Source: Helianthus annuus
Taxonomy: Eukaryota > Streptophyta > Magnoliopsida > Asterales > Asteraceae
Length of the DNA stretch: 64,000 nt
Direction: 5' to 3'
Assembly (NCBI RefSeq): GCF_002127325.2
Contig: NC_035436.2
Coordinates: forward strand, 31,073,058 to 31,137,057
Part shown: piece by piece, positions 35,568 to 45,806 of the stretch
Layout of the letters: each line of letters begins with the position of its first letter
Numbering within the stretch: the first letter of the stretch is position 1
Made by a program: the position numbers and the translations under genes
Notes under the pieces: model-generated
The model's input: the letters and a program-made list of their open reading frames with translations, nothing else
Database searches by the model: none
Told to the model about the DNA's origin: nothing

Positions 35568-37451
35568 GGAGGCCATGCCCGGAAGAAAGGAGTTCTTTAA
35601 AGCCACAACTAACCAAGACTATTTGCTTCTTGGAAATTTTGCTAATTAAAATAACTTGTAGGCTAGAACTCCATGGTTTATGCTTCTTGTGTTTTCTTAT
35701 CTAACTTAGTAATATTTAGGATTATGCAATTCTCTCTATGAATGAATGGATGGTTTTAAGGTTTGAATGGTGTTATAAGAAATAAAACACACTCTGGATA
35801 GTGAAGGATAACAAGGGAAACGAGAAACATGGCCCATGCACGAAAACAGGGCCATCCGACAACAATTTCTTCATTACAGTAAGCTCAGCACGGGCCGAGC
35901 CCAGCCAACACGGCCCCGTGCTGAACATCCTGCAGAAAATCGCCCAGTTCAGGTAACTGGACACGGGCCGTATTCACTGAACACGCCCCCGTGTCCAGGC
36001 TTCTGTTTCTTTTCTTTAATTTTTGTCACTGGCACCTGAACACGGGGCCGTGCCCGGTCACCACGGGGCCGTGTCCAGACTGCCAGTAACATAAAATTTT
36101 GCTTTTAACACCATTTTACACATTCAATCAACCTAAAAACTTAGTTTTGGGACACATTGAGGACAATGTGTAATTTAAGTATGGGGGGATGCTAAAACCT
36201 TGAATTTTTCAAGTCCTAATAACAAGCCTTACACAAAACTCTATTGGAACCACTAATCACCCCAAATTTTTTTTCAAAAAAAAAAAAATTTACTTGTCTA
36301 AGTTTAAGTTGGGAATTCTAAAATCTAACAAGGTTATATTTTTACAAATTTACAACCGATAGCGTCGTGATGAAAAGAACCAACATAAGAAAATTATGAA
36401 ACGACATGACAAACTTAGTTAAAATTTGATTATATATACTTGATCACGTAAAAACCCATTCCCACAAAAGTGAGTTTTGAGCCTTTAAAGAGCATACAAA
36501 TACATATCTTTACACTAAATGCTCATTTTTCGTTTCTTGTGTGAATAGCCGCTTGGTTCTTACGACTCTAGAACTTGCCACGATAATTCATTCCCGGTCC
36601 TTACCAACTTAAACCCAAGTAAGTAAATGATGGAGGCATTAGGACTAACCCTTTTTCTTTCAACACCATTATTTTCATTTTTCTTTTTACCTACCCAAAA
36701 ATTCCCCCTAATTAACCCCTTTGAGCCTAAACCTTTTCATTTCTTAACCCAAAACCCTTTTACCCACCAAAACCCCTTTTTCATTTTTTCCCCTTATTTT
36801 AGTAACAAAGCTTGGTTTTCGTGTGACTCTTGAAAAAAAAATGATGATAAAGTTGAAAATAAACAAACAAAGCTCCTCAAACAAAAGCTTGTTTGAATAA
36901 ATACTTCATCGAAAATAAAAAGTCACAAAAACAAAATGTTTTACGAAAACCAACGCTTTTTACGCCTTTCGCCCTTTTCAACTAACCACTAACCCAACCA
37001 CCCACCTTAAACCCAAGCCTAACCCTTCACCCAAAAAGTCCTCTTGATATTTACAAAGGTATAAAGTTAAAAAGGAGGGGGATTGATTGCTTGGCAAGCT
37101 TATGGTAGAAATAAGTTCCACGCCGCTCTCGAGTGATTCACTAAAAATACACCTTCGGCCGAGTGTGAGTGATTTCCCCCGTGAGGTATGTGAACTTGTA
37201 TATAAATGGAATTTTAAAAAAGGTATGTTATGCCTTCATAAATAATTTATCTTATGAAATGTTTTTAATAAATCATGAGGAATAGGATTGTAAATAAATA
37301 AAAATAAAACTTAAACGATCTTGGAAAATCCCGACACTCTATGACAAGCCCAAAAAACCTTCTCTTCTACCCATTCCATTTGGGAGTGAATAAAGCCACA
37401 TTATAAAGAGTTTTGCTTAAGGACAAGCAAAGATTCAAGTGTGGTGGTATT
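35568..37451 (+). other. Non-coding 3' interior of element A
   Basis: Apart from paired palindromes (35889, 35962, 36041) and the conserved block at 36157, this is AT-rich with no credible gene. The PPT (AAGTGTGGTGGTA) sits at about 37437-37449 before the LTR start TGATACGCGC. Confidence 0.6.
36157..36200 (+). other. Conserved block with internal polypurine tract, element A
   Basis: TTGAGGACAATGTGTAATTT then AAGTATGGGGGGATGCTAAAACC. The same block is in element B on minus (about 42650-42703). It lies 1.25 kb before the 3' LTR, so it is not the normal PPT. Similar sequence is common near the 3' end of Athila/Tat-type elements. Confidence 0.65.
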
Positions 37452-39130
37452 TGATACGCGCAAAATGCAACATATAAATTATATCAAATATGGCATAAAA
37501 CTAACCCTTTTTTAGTACTAATGTTGGAAAAAGTGTGTTTTTGTCTTCCTTTTGTATTTTCAGGATTAAATGAGCTCAAATTAACAAAAGAAGCAAAAAA
37601 GACAGCAAAATCTAACATAAATACAAGAAAATGTGCAAAAGTGGATTGCCCGACCCCTCGACAGCATCCTCCCGAGCAAAACAAAGAAGGCAGAAGACTG
37701 AACAAGCCCCGTGCTCAGCGAGCACGGGGCCGTGCCTAAGAAGCAGCAGAAAAGACAAACTAATAGAAGCTTCTATTGCCCACCACGGGGCCGTACCCAG
37801 CTGACACGGGGGCGTGGTCAGAGTACTGCAGGCGCATTTATTGTAATTGCGAATTACAATTAATGAAGAAAGAGAGTGTCAGACGGCCACGGGGCCGTGT
37901 CCAGGCTTCTATTCAGCCTATAAATAGGAGTGCTTGGAGCCATTTCAACTCATCCCTTGGCACACGACCTCTCTCACACTTCACCCACCACCCACCACCA
38001 CCATAACACCATCATCCACCACCATCATCCATTGTCCATCATAGATTGTGTGAGTCGTCTCGGGATCCAAGATTGATCGTAAGAGTTCTTGAAAATCAAA
38101 GGCCATGTTTGCCTAAGTCTCTTACATCACTTGGTGAAGACAAGTGTCTAGTGTAATACTTTTTATTTTTAATCTTTTGCACTTTTTATTTGGTTTTGTA
38201 TTAATGACTTTAATAACTAGTTTCTTATGTTGAAGGTGATTCTTCCTTATCGTTTGTCCGTGGTGTCTTGACATTATTTTACTGTCTATATAAAATAAAA
38301 GATTTTCACCATTCATATCTCCACGGTCTATATAGAGGTATGTTGGCTACCTGGTCGGGGGTTAAGGGAACGGTTTGGTAAGAGTCTTGCCCTTGTTCAG
38401 CGTTTAGAGGTCCTGCAAGGGACCTGGGTTAAATTTAGTAGGATCTCCTTCAATACCCTAAGGTATTGGATGGCGGGGATCCAAACTCTTTGACCCCCTC
38501 ATAAGCTAACTACTATTAATACTATAACCCGACAATTTAGGACTGTATCCCTGCTGACTCAGACTACTTAGTCGAGGGTAACGTCACCTTCAAAAGAGGG
38601 GCCTACCATAATTTGCATTAATAACTTAATTAATTATCTTTCAATAATCCGACCCTTTAGGATTGTATCCTTGCTGACTCAAACTACTTGGTTGAGGGTA
38701 ACGTCACCTTCAAAAGAGGGGCCTACTACAATAACTAAGATAATCTCTTAAACAAGTGCAAAAGTGCGAAAATAATCAAAGGTTACACTATACACGAGTC
38801 GAATCCAAGTGATTCATCTTGTCTATCTGTTTTTATTTTTATTTTTTATTTTTCAGCATTTAGTTAGTTTTATTTTCTTAGTTTTAAAAATCTTTTCTAA
38901 CATTTTGATTTGGTTAGACGTTGAGGATAAACCGGTACTAAAAGCTCTTGTGTCCTTGGACGACCTCGGTATCTTACCAACACTATACTACGTCCACGAT
39001 GGGTGCACTTGCCCATATGTGTGTGTAGTGTTAGCAAATATCGTGTTTTATAAATTAAAAACTTGGCTAAAAAAGGTGTAAAAAGGGCTTAAAATATATA
39101 CCTAAAACATATACACACCCACACGCATCA
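37452..39130 (+). repeat. 3' LTR of element A, 1679 bp
   Basis: Starts TGATACGCGC, ends ACACGCATCA, and is followed by target sequence ACCTT. It lacks one paired palindrome relative to the 5' LTR. Confidence 0.93.
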
Positions 39131-39693
39131 ACCTTAAGGAGATAGTATACATGCATCAGCCCCCATGCTTTGTCAACAAAGATTTTCCAAATTATGTGTG
39201 CCGCCTTAAGAAGTCTTTATATGGACTGAAACAGGCACCTAGGGCTTGGTACCATAGATTTTCTTCGTTTATTACTTCGTTGGGTTTTCGGAGTAGTACT
39301 TGTGATACGTCACTCTTTATATTTAAACAGGGGACCCATATGGCTTATCTTTTATTGTATGTGGATGATATTATTTTGACTGCATCGGATACAGGGTTGT
39401 TACAACAGATCATTGCTTCATTAGCATCTACTTTTGCCATGACTGATCTTGGCAAGTTACATCATTTTTTTGGGCATTACGGCAACACGTGACAGTACAG
39501 GTGTCTTTTTGTCTCAAGCTCAGTATGCTCGGGACATTTGTACATCGAGCTTCTATGTCGAATTATAAACCGTGTAGTACTCCAGCGGACACATCCACCA
39601 AGCTCAGCGGCACAACCGGTACTCTCTTGGCCGATGGTACTCTTTACTGCCAGCTTGCAGGCGCTCTTCAGTACCTTACTTTTACTCGACCCG
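39131..39693 (+). pseudogene. Copia RT middle part between the two gypsy insertions
   Basis: Continues the RT broken at 31845: LKKSLYGLKQAPRAWY, then the catalytic YVDD at 39358-39369 (LLLYVDDIILTASD). A frameshift near 39475 moves the remainder (CSTPADTSTKL, QLAGALQYLTFTRP) to another frame. It is cut at 39693 by element B. Confidence 0.9.
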
Positions 39694-41386
39694 TGATGTG
39701 TGTCGGTGTGTATATAATTTAGATATATTTTTAAGCCCTTTTTACACTTTTAGCCAAGTTTTAAATTTATAAAACACGATATTTACTAACACTAAACACA
39801 CATATGGGCAAGTGCACCCATCGTGGACGTAGTATAGTGTTGGTAAGATACCGAGGTCGTCCAAGGACACAAGAGCTTTTAATACCGGTTTATCCTCAAC
39901 GTCTAATCAAATCAAAAAGTTAGAAAAATGTTTTAAACTAAGAAAAATAAAAACTAACTAAATGCTGAAAAATAAAATAAAATAAAAACAGATAGACAAG
40001 ATGAATCACTTGGATCCGACAAGTGTATTAGTATAACCTTTGATTATTTTCGCACTTTTGCACTTGTTTAAGAGATTATCTTAGTTATTGTAGTAGGCCC
40101 CTTTTTCGGAGGTGACGTTACCCTCAACCCAGTAGTTTGAGTCAGCAAGGATACAATCCTAAAGGGTTGGATTATTGAAAGATAATGAATTAAGTTATTA
40201 ATGCAAATTATGGTAGGCCCCGCTTTTGGCGGTGACGTTACCCTCGGCTAAGTAGTCTGAGTCAGCAGGGATACAGTCCTAAATAGCCGGGTTATAGTAT
40301 TAATAGTAGTTAGCTTATGAGGGGGTCAAAGAGTTTGGATCCCCGCCATCCAATACCTATGGGCATTGAAGGAGATCCTACTAAATTTGACCCAGGTCCC
40401 AAGCAGGACCTCTAAACGCTGAACAAGGGCAAGACCTTTACCAAACCGTTCCCTTAACCCCCGACCAGGTAGCCAACATACCTCCATATAGACCGTGGAG
40501 ATATGAATGGTGAAAATCTTTTATTTTATATAGACAGTAAAATAATGCCAAGACACCACGGACAAACGATAAGGAAAGATCACCTTCAACATAAGTAACT
40601 AGTTATTAAAGTCATTAATACAAAACCAAATAAAAAGTGCAAAAGATTAAAAATAAAAAGTATTATACTAAACACTTGTCTTCACCAAGTGATGTAAGAG
40701 ACTTAGGCAAACATGGCCTTGATTGTCAAGAACTCTTACGATCAATCTTGGATCCCGAGACGACTCACACACTCTATGATGGACAATGGATGATGGTGGT
40801 GGATGATGGTGTTATGGTGGTGGTGGGTGGTGGATGAAGTGTGAGAGAGGTGGTGTGCCAAGGGATGAGAGAGAATGAAGCCAAGCTCCTCTATTTATAG
40901 GCTGAACAGAACGCTGGACACGGCCCCGTGTTCGCTGAACACGGCCCCGTGCCCGTCTGACATTCTCTCTCTTCATTAATTGTAATTGCGAATTACAATT
41001 AATGCGCCTGCTGTACTTTCAACACGCCCCCGTGTCCGCTGGGCACGGCCCCGTGGTGAGCAATGGAAGCTTCTACTGGTTTGTCTTTTCTGCTGCTTCC
41101 TGGGCACGCCCCCGTGTTCACTGGACACGGGGCGTGTTCAGGCTCTGTTTCTCTTCTCTTTGTCTTGGGAGGTGCCGTTGAGGGTCCGGGCAGTTCACTT
41201 TTGTTCCTTTTCTTGTATTTATGGTAGATTTAGTAGTCTTTTTGCTTCTTTTGTGATTTTGAGCTCATTTCATCCTGAAAATACAAAAGGAAGACAAAAA
41301 CACTCTTTTTCCAACATTAGTACTAAAAAAGGGTTAGTTTTATGCTTTAATTGATGTGTTTTATATGTTGCATTTTACACACATCA
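39694..41386 (-). repeat. 3' LTR (minus sense) of element B, 1693 bp
   Basis: Plus-strand ends are TGATGTGTGTCGG and TTTTACACACATCA, with short inverted TGATGTGTGT ends. Paired palindromes lie at 40919/40940, 41023/41044 and 41105/41126. The TATA box (minus) is at 40892-40899. Confidence 0.95.
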
Positions 41387-43172
41387 AATACCCCCACACT
41401 TGAACTTTTGCTTGTCCTCAAGCAAAACTCTTTTAATGTGGCTTACACTCCCAAATGGAATAGGTAGAAGAGAAGTTTTTTAACTTGTCCTAGAGTGTCG
41501 GGAATCCAAGGTTTGTATAGGTTCTATTTTTATTTTATTTACAATCTTATTCGTCATGGTTTATTTTGAACTTTACATAAGATAAATTACTAAATTTGGC
41601 ATAGCATGCCTTATTAAAATTCCATTTATATACAAGTTCACATACCTCACGGGAGATCACTCAATCACTCGGCCGAAGGTGTATATTTAAGTGAATCGCT
41701 CGAGAGCGGCACGGATTTACATTTTCCATATGCTTGCCAAGCAATCAATCCTCCTCCTTTTTAACTTTTTACCTTTGTAAATATCAAGAGGTCTTTTGGG
41801 GTGAAGGCTTGGGTTTAAAGGTGGGTGGTTGGTTAGTGGTTAGTAAAAAGGGCGAAAATCGTAACAAGTGTCGGTTTTCGTAAAATACCTTATTTTTGGT
41901 GACATTTATTTTTGAAGTATTTCTCCAAACAAGCTTTTTGTAACTTATGTTTGTTTTTGACTTCATCATTTTTTTTTTTTTTTTTGATCGTCACGTAAAG
42001 GGTATGTTTATGAAAAACCGAGTTTGTCACTAAAATAAAGGTGAAAAAATGAAAAAGGTTTTTGGTGGGTAGAAAATTGTTTTGGGGGTAATGAAATGAA
42101 AGGTTTAGGCTCAAAGGGGTTTTCTAGGGGGATTTTTGGGTAGGTAAAAAAAAATGAAAAATAATGGTTTTGAAAGAAAAATAGTTAGTCCTAATGCCTC
42201 CATCATTTACTTACTTGGGTTTAAGTTGGTAAGGACCGGGAATGTATCGTCGTGGCAAGTTCTAGATTTGTAAAGACCGAGCGGCTATTCACACAAGAAA
42301 CGAAAAATGAGCATTTAATCTAAGTATGTGTATTTTTATGCTCAATAAAGGCTCAAAACTCACTTTTTGTGGGAATGGGTTTTTAATGTGACCAAGCATA
42401 TATAATCGAATTTTAGCTAGACTTGTTATACCGTTTCATAATTTTCTTATGTTAGTTCTTTTTATCACGACGCTATCGGTTGTAAGTTTGTAAAAATATA
42501 ACCCTTTTATGACTTGTTATTCCCAACTTAAACTAAGACAAGTAAATAAATAAAAAAAATTGAAAAAGTTTTTGAAAAAATTTGGGGTGTTTAGCGGTTC
42601 CAATAGAGTTTTGTGTAAGGCTTGTTTTAGGATTTTGCAAAATTCCAAGGTTTTAGCATCCCCCCCACACTTAAATTACACATTGTCCTCAATGTGTCCA
42701 AAAATAGAGTTTTTGGCTGATTAGAATATGTAAAAGTGTGTTTAAAAACAAAGATTTGTGTTACTGGCACTCTGGACACGGCCCCGTGTTGACCGGGCAC
42801 GGCCCCGTGGTCAAGTGCCAGTAACAAAAATTATAGAATTGAAACAGAAGCATGGACACGGGGGCGTGTTCGCTGAACACGGCCCGTGTCCAGTTACCTG
42901 AACTGGGTGATTTCCTGCAGGGGGCTCAGCACGGGGCCGTGTTGGTTGGGCACGGCCCGTGTGGAGCCTTCTGTTATGGAGATTTTTGTCGGTTTGTTCT
43001 GTTCTTCTGCATGGTTCCATTTTTTTCTCGTTCCCTTTTTCATCCATTACCACCATGAGTGTGTTTTATTCTGCAAAAAGTAAAAGATTAAACTTAAACT
43101 AAGGATAGATCCGCGGAATGCCTCCGTGGTGCGCCACGTTTATAAGGGTCCTTGGCTAGACCCAATTCCCGG
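41387..43172 (-). other. Non-coding 3' interior of element B
   Basis: The PPT (minus AAGTGTGGGGGTA) lies at about 41389-41402. The conserved internal polypurine block is at about 42650-42703. Paired palindromes lie at 42777/42798, 42857/42878 and 42930/42951. No RT or integrase motifs in any frame I checked. Confidence 0.75.
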
Positions 43173-45404
43173 TCACACGTCATTTGATTGGGGTGCCTTG
43201 CCTCCCAAGTTACACCGTCGGAGAGCGGCATCCAAGCTTGAGTCGATAACCTTCATGTAGTGGACCGGGTCGTCATCCTCTATTCTTTTCCCAACTCCGA
43301 ATTTTACCTCATCGTCCCCATACCTCAACGTTAGTGTCCCTTCATTCATGTCCACTACTGCTTGTGCGGTGGCAAGGAAAGGCCTCCCTAGAATAAGGGG
43401 GACCTCGTTGTCTTCCTCCATGTCGAGTATGACAAAGTCAACAGGATAAACAAACCTGCTTACCCTTACCAAGACATTCTCGATTACACCTTGCGGGAAC
43501 TTGACCGATCGATCCGCGAGTTGTATGCTTATTTTTGTGGGGCTTGTGGTTCCCAAGCCTAGCCTTTTGAACATTGAAGAGGGCATGAGGTTAATGCTTG
43601 CCCCTAAGTCGGCTAAGGCATTGCGAACGGGAGATTCCCCTATTGAGCACGGAATCGTGAAGCTTCCGGGATCGATCTTCTTTTGGGGTAGTTTATTGAG
43701 TACGAGGGCAGAGCATTCTTCGCCTAAATTAACTAATTGCAAATTCTCAATTTTCTTTTTATGTGTAAGGAAGTCCCTCATAAATTTAGAGTATTTGGGC
43801 ATTTGGGTTAGGACTTCGATAAAAGGAATATTGACATGCAATTGTTTTAGCAAACTTTCGAACTTTGCGAATTGCTCGTTGGTTTTTTGACGAATTAACC
43901 TACCGGGGTACGGGACTCGAGGAGCCTTGGTAGGCTCTGTTGATGGTGGAGGGTCCTTCTCCTGCAGATGTGTTGGCGTTGATTCTTCCGTGGTTGGAGG
44001 TATTTCTGCAGGCCCTACGGTTCGGTTTCGTAGCGTGATGAGGTGAACTTGTGCCTTCGGGTTGGTTTCGGTATTGCTAGGTAACGCGCCTTGTGGTCTT
44101 TCGGAAAAATTTTGAGCTAGTTGATTTATTTGTTTTTCTATATTTTGAATGCTAGCTTGTTGATTCCTAAAGTTTGATTCTAATTGTAGGAATCTTTCCG
44201 AATTTTTCTTGTCAGTGTCAGAGACGAGGCGAGATATAGTATCTTCGAGCCTTTCTCTCCCACTTTGTTGTTGAGTGAAATTTTGTGACTCATTTCTTGA
44301 TTGCTGAAAGTTTGTTCGTTGTGGTTGTTGGTTACTACTATTGCCGGGCTCCCTCCAACCAAGGTTTGGGTGGTTTCGCCATCCTTGGTTGTAGGTCCCC
44401 GTTGGAGGACCCGACGGCCTAGGTCTATTATCAATGTAGTTTACCATTTCTTGTTGATCGTCCGTTTCTTTCATGCAACTCCAATTTTCATGTGACCCAC
44501 CACACCCCTCACAAGCCATGACCGAGACCGTTTTTGTCATTTTTAATTTTTTTATTTTTGAAGAAAGGGCCTCGATTTGGGCTTGTAAAGAGGTGTTTTC
44601 GTCTACCTTATGGGCGCCCGGGGCAATAGTTTTATTTCCCCGGGGGGTGTGCCACTGAAAATTGGTTTGAGCAATTTCCTCAATCTGATTATATATTTCG
44701 TGTGGGCGTCGATTACCTAAAAGTCCCCCGGAGCTAGAATCAAGTGTCTGTCTAGTATGTGGCAACAATCCATTGTAGAAAGTGGATACTTGTTGCCATA
44801 TCGCGAGGCCGTGATGGGGACACTTGCGTAGTAGCTCCTTGAACCTTTCCCAAGTTTCATATAAGGATTCCCCGTCCTCTTGTGAGTATGTGTTAATTTC
44901 AGCCATTAATTTAGCAGTTTTAGAAGGAGGGAAATACTTATATAGAAATTTTTGGGCTAGTTCATCCCAGGTGTTTACCGATCCAGCTGGGAGGGTGTTG
45001 AGCCAAGCTTTCGCTCGGTCTTTTAGTGAGAATGGAAACATACGAAGGCGGATGGCGTCGTTTGATGCTCCATTGATCCGAAATGTATCACATATTTCTA
45101 AGAAATTAGTTATATGTAGATGGGGATCCTCGTCCGCGAGCCCGTGAAAGGTTGCGGAGTTTTGGAGCATTTGTATCAAGTGCGGTCGAAGTTCGAAGTT
45201 ATTAGCTTCGACATTCGGGGCATTGATAGCGGCGCCGAGATTACCTACGGTGGGCCGTAAGTAATCCATGAGGGTACGTTGGTCCGCCATTGGGGGTGGG
45301 TCACCCGAAACTTTCTCTTGGTTTTTGGCTTTTAACCTTTTTCTGAGAAAGCGTTCGGGTTCTTCTAATGGTTCCTTTATGTCTTTATTGGAACTGGAGC
45401 TCAT
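43173..45404 (-). CDS. gag-pro: Athila/Tat-type Gag-protease polyprotein, 743 aa
   Basis: An intact single frame. The Gag domain (about residues 75-215) has the Athila/Tat pattern: EDPHLHITNFLEICDTF, DRAKAWLNTLPAGSVNTWDE, ESLYETWERFKELLRKCPHH. A short CX2CX3HX4C knuckle (CEGCGGSHENWSC) follows, then a Gln/Asn-rich region with a coiled-coil-like stretch (RFLQLESNFRNQQASIQNIE). The aspartic protease is near residue 599: ADLGASINLMP with ILGRPFLAT downstream. The protein stops shortly after protease, where autonomous relatives continue into RT. Intactness and identical LTRs suggest it still yields particles or did so recently. Supply of RT/integrase in trans is inferred. Confidence 0.92.
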   Translation of the reverse strand: MSSSSNKDIKEPLEEPERFLRKRLKAKNQEKVSGDPPPMADQRTLMDYLRPTVGNLGAAINAPNVEANNFELRPHLIQMLQNSATFHGLADEDPHLHITNFLEICDTFRINGASNDAIRLRMFPFSLKDRAKAWLNTLPAGSVNTWDELAQKFLYKYFPPSKTAKLMAEINTYSQEDGESLYETWERFKELLRKCPHHGLAIWQQVSTFYNGLLPHTRQTLDSSSGGLLGNRRPHEIYNQIEEIAQTNFQWHTPRGNKTIAPGAHKVDENTSLQAQIEALSSKIKKLKMTKTVSVMACEGCGGSHENWSCMKETDDQQEMVNYIDNRPRPSGPPTGTYNQGWRNHPNLGWREPGNSSNQQPQRTNFQQSRNESQNFTQQQSGRERLEDTISRLVSDTDKKNSERFLQLESNFRNQQASIQNIEKQINQLAQNFSERPQGALPSNTETNPKAQVHLITLRNRTVGPAEIPPTTEESTPTHLQEKDPPPSTEPTKAPRVPYPGRLIRQKTNEQFAKFESLLKQLHVNIPFIEVLTQMPKYSKFMRDFLTHKKKIENLQLVNLGEECSALVLNKLPQKKIDPGSFTIPCSIGESPVRNALADLGASINLMPSSMFKRLGLGTTSPTKISIQLADRSVKFPQGVIENVLVRVSRFVYPVDFVILDMEEDNEVPLILGRPFLATAQAVVDMNEGTLTLRYGDDEVKFGVGKRIEDDDPVHYMKVIDSSLDAALRRCNLGGKAPQSNDV

Positions 45405-45478
45405 ACACTACGCGAGGTTGGCGTCGGGTTCCAAGTCCTGCAATAAAAACAGAAAAGAATGTTGGTCAGAAGGTTCAC

Positions 45479-45677
45479 CACGGCCCCGTGTCGAGCGAAC
45501 ACGGCCCCGTGGTCGGAGATACAGTGGTTGTTTTTCAGATCCCAGTCACTGGAAGTTGGACACGACCCCGTGTTGCACCGACACGGCCCCGTGGTCAGCC
45601 TCCTGTTAACTTGAAAAACAAAAACTGCCAGTGACGTTGCTGAGCACGGCCCGTGTCCGACCAGGCACGGCCCCGTG
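45479..45677. repeat. Paired near-palindromes in the leader of element B
   Basis: Pairs at 45479/45500, 45561/45582 and 45645/45666, all at 21-bp pitch. In the last pair an 11-bp motif is followed by a 10-bp spacer, so the pitch is kept. They lie between the PBS and the gag start. Confidence 0.9.
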
Positions 45678-45782
45678 CTGAGATCTGCAGAAGCTGAAAA
45701 ATCTAAAAAAAATCCTAAAAAATTAAAGAAAAATAAAAAAATGATTAGGCCGTTGATTCCTAACTTTCTTAAAATCCTTGTG

Positions 45783-45800
45783 TCCCCGGCAACGGCGCCA
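45783..45800 (-). other. Primer-binding site of element B, tRNA-Asp, perfect
   Basis: Plus TCCCCGGCAACGGCGCCA is identical to the plant tRNA-Asp 3' end including CCA, so the minus strand is the exact complement. It lies 6 bp inside the LTR. Confidence 0.92.
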
Positions 45801-45806
45801 AAAACT

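Larger units (their letters stand above)
32096..36073. repeat. Paired CACGGGGCCGTG near-palindromes, element A (11 pairs)
   Basis: Pair starts (first/second motif): 32096/32116, 32177/32198, 32281/32302, 33674/33694, 33755/33776, 34536/34557, 34638/34659, 35040/35061, 35889/35909, 35962/35982, 36041/36062. The motif is 11-12 bp (CACGGGGCCGTG, CACGCCCCCGTG and variants). Pitch is 20 or 21 bp in every pair. Spacer bases vary (TCCAGCCGA, CTCATTGAG, CCCGGTCAC). Pairs fall in LTR, leader, between ORFs and 3' region. Confidence 0.92.
31846..39130 (+). mobile_element. Non-autonomous Athila-like element A with two unfamiliar ORFs
   Basis: LTRs 31846-33544 and 37452-39130 flank a 3.9-kb interior. The PBS is of tRNA-Asp type, as in Athila and related lineages. 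The insertion split copia RT: ACCT precedes the 5' LTR and ACCTT follows the 3' LTR, a 4-bp TSD, or 5-bp ACCTT if one T was lost. The interior has no Gag domain, RT or integrase. It has two ORFs (33857 and 35124), pairs of CACGGGGCCGTG motifs and a conserved block near 36157-36200. LTR ends, PBS and interior blocks match element B (39694-47499), so they are siblings. Confidence 0.88.

Noticed and set aside
32096..36073. CRISPR-like array of CACGGGGCCGTG repeats with spacers
   Set aside because: Pairs are hundreds of bases apart, spacers within pairs are only 9-10 bp, and the setting is a plant retrotransposon.
43501..45634. Plus-strand frames of 107-129 codons opposite the Gag-protease gene
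   Set aside because: They are antisense shadows of the 743-codon minus-strand frame, which has clear Gag and protease motifs.
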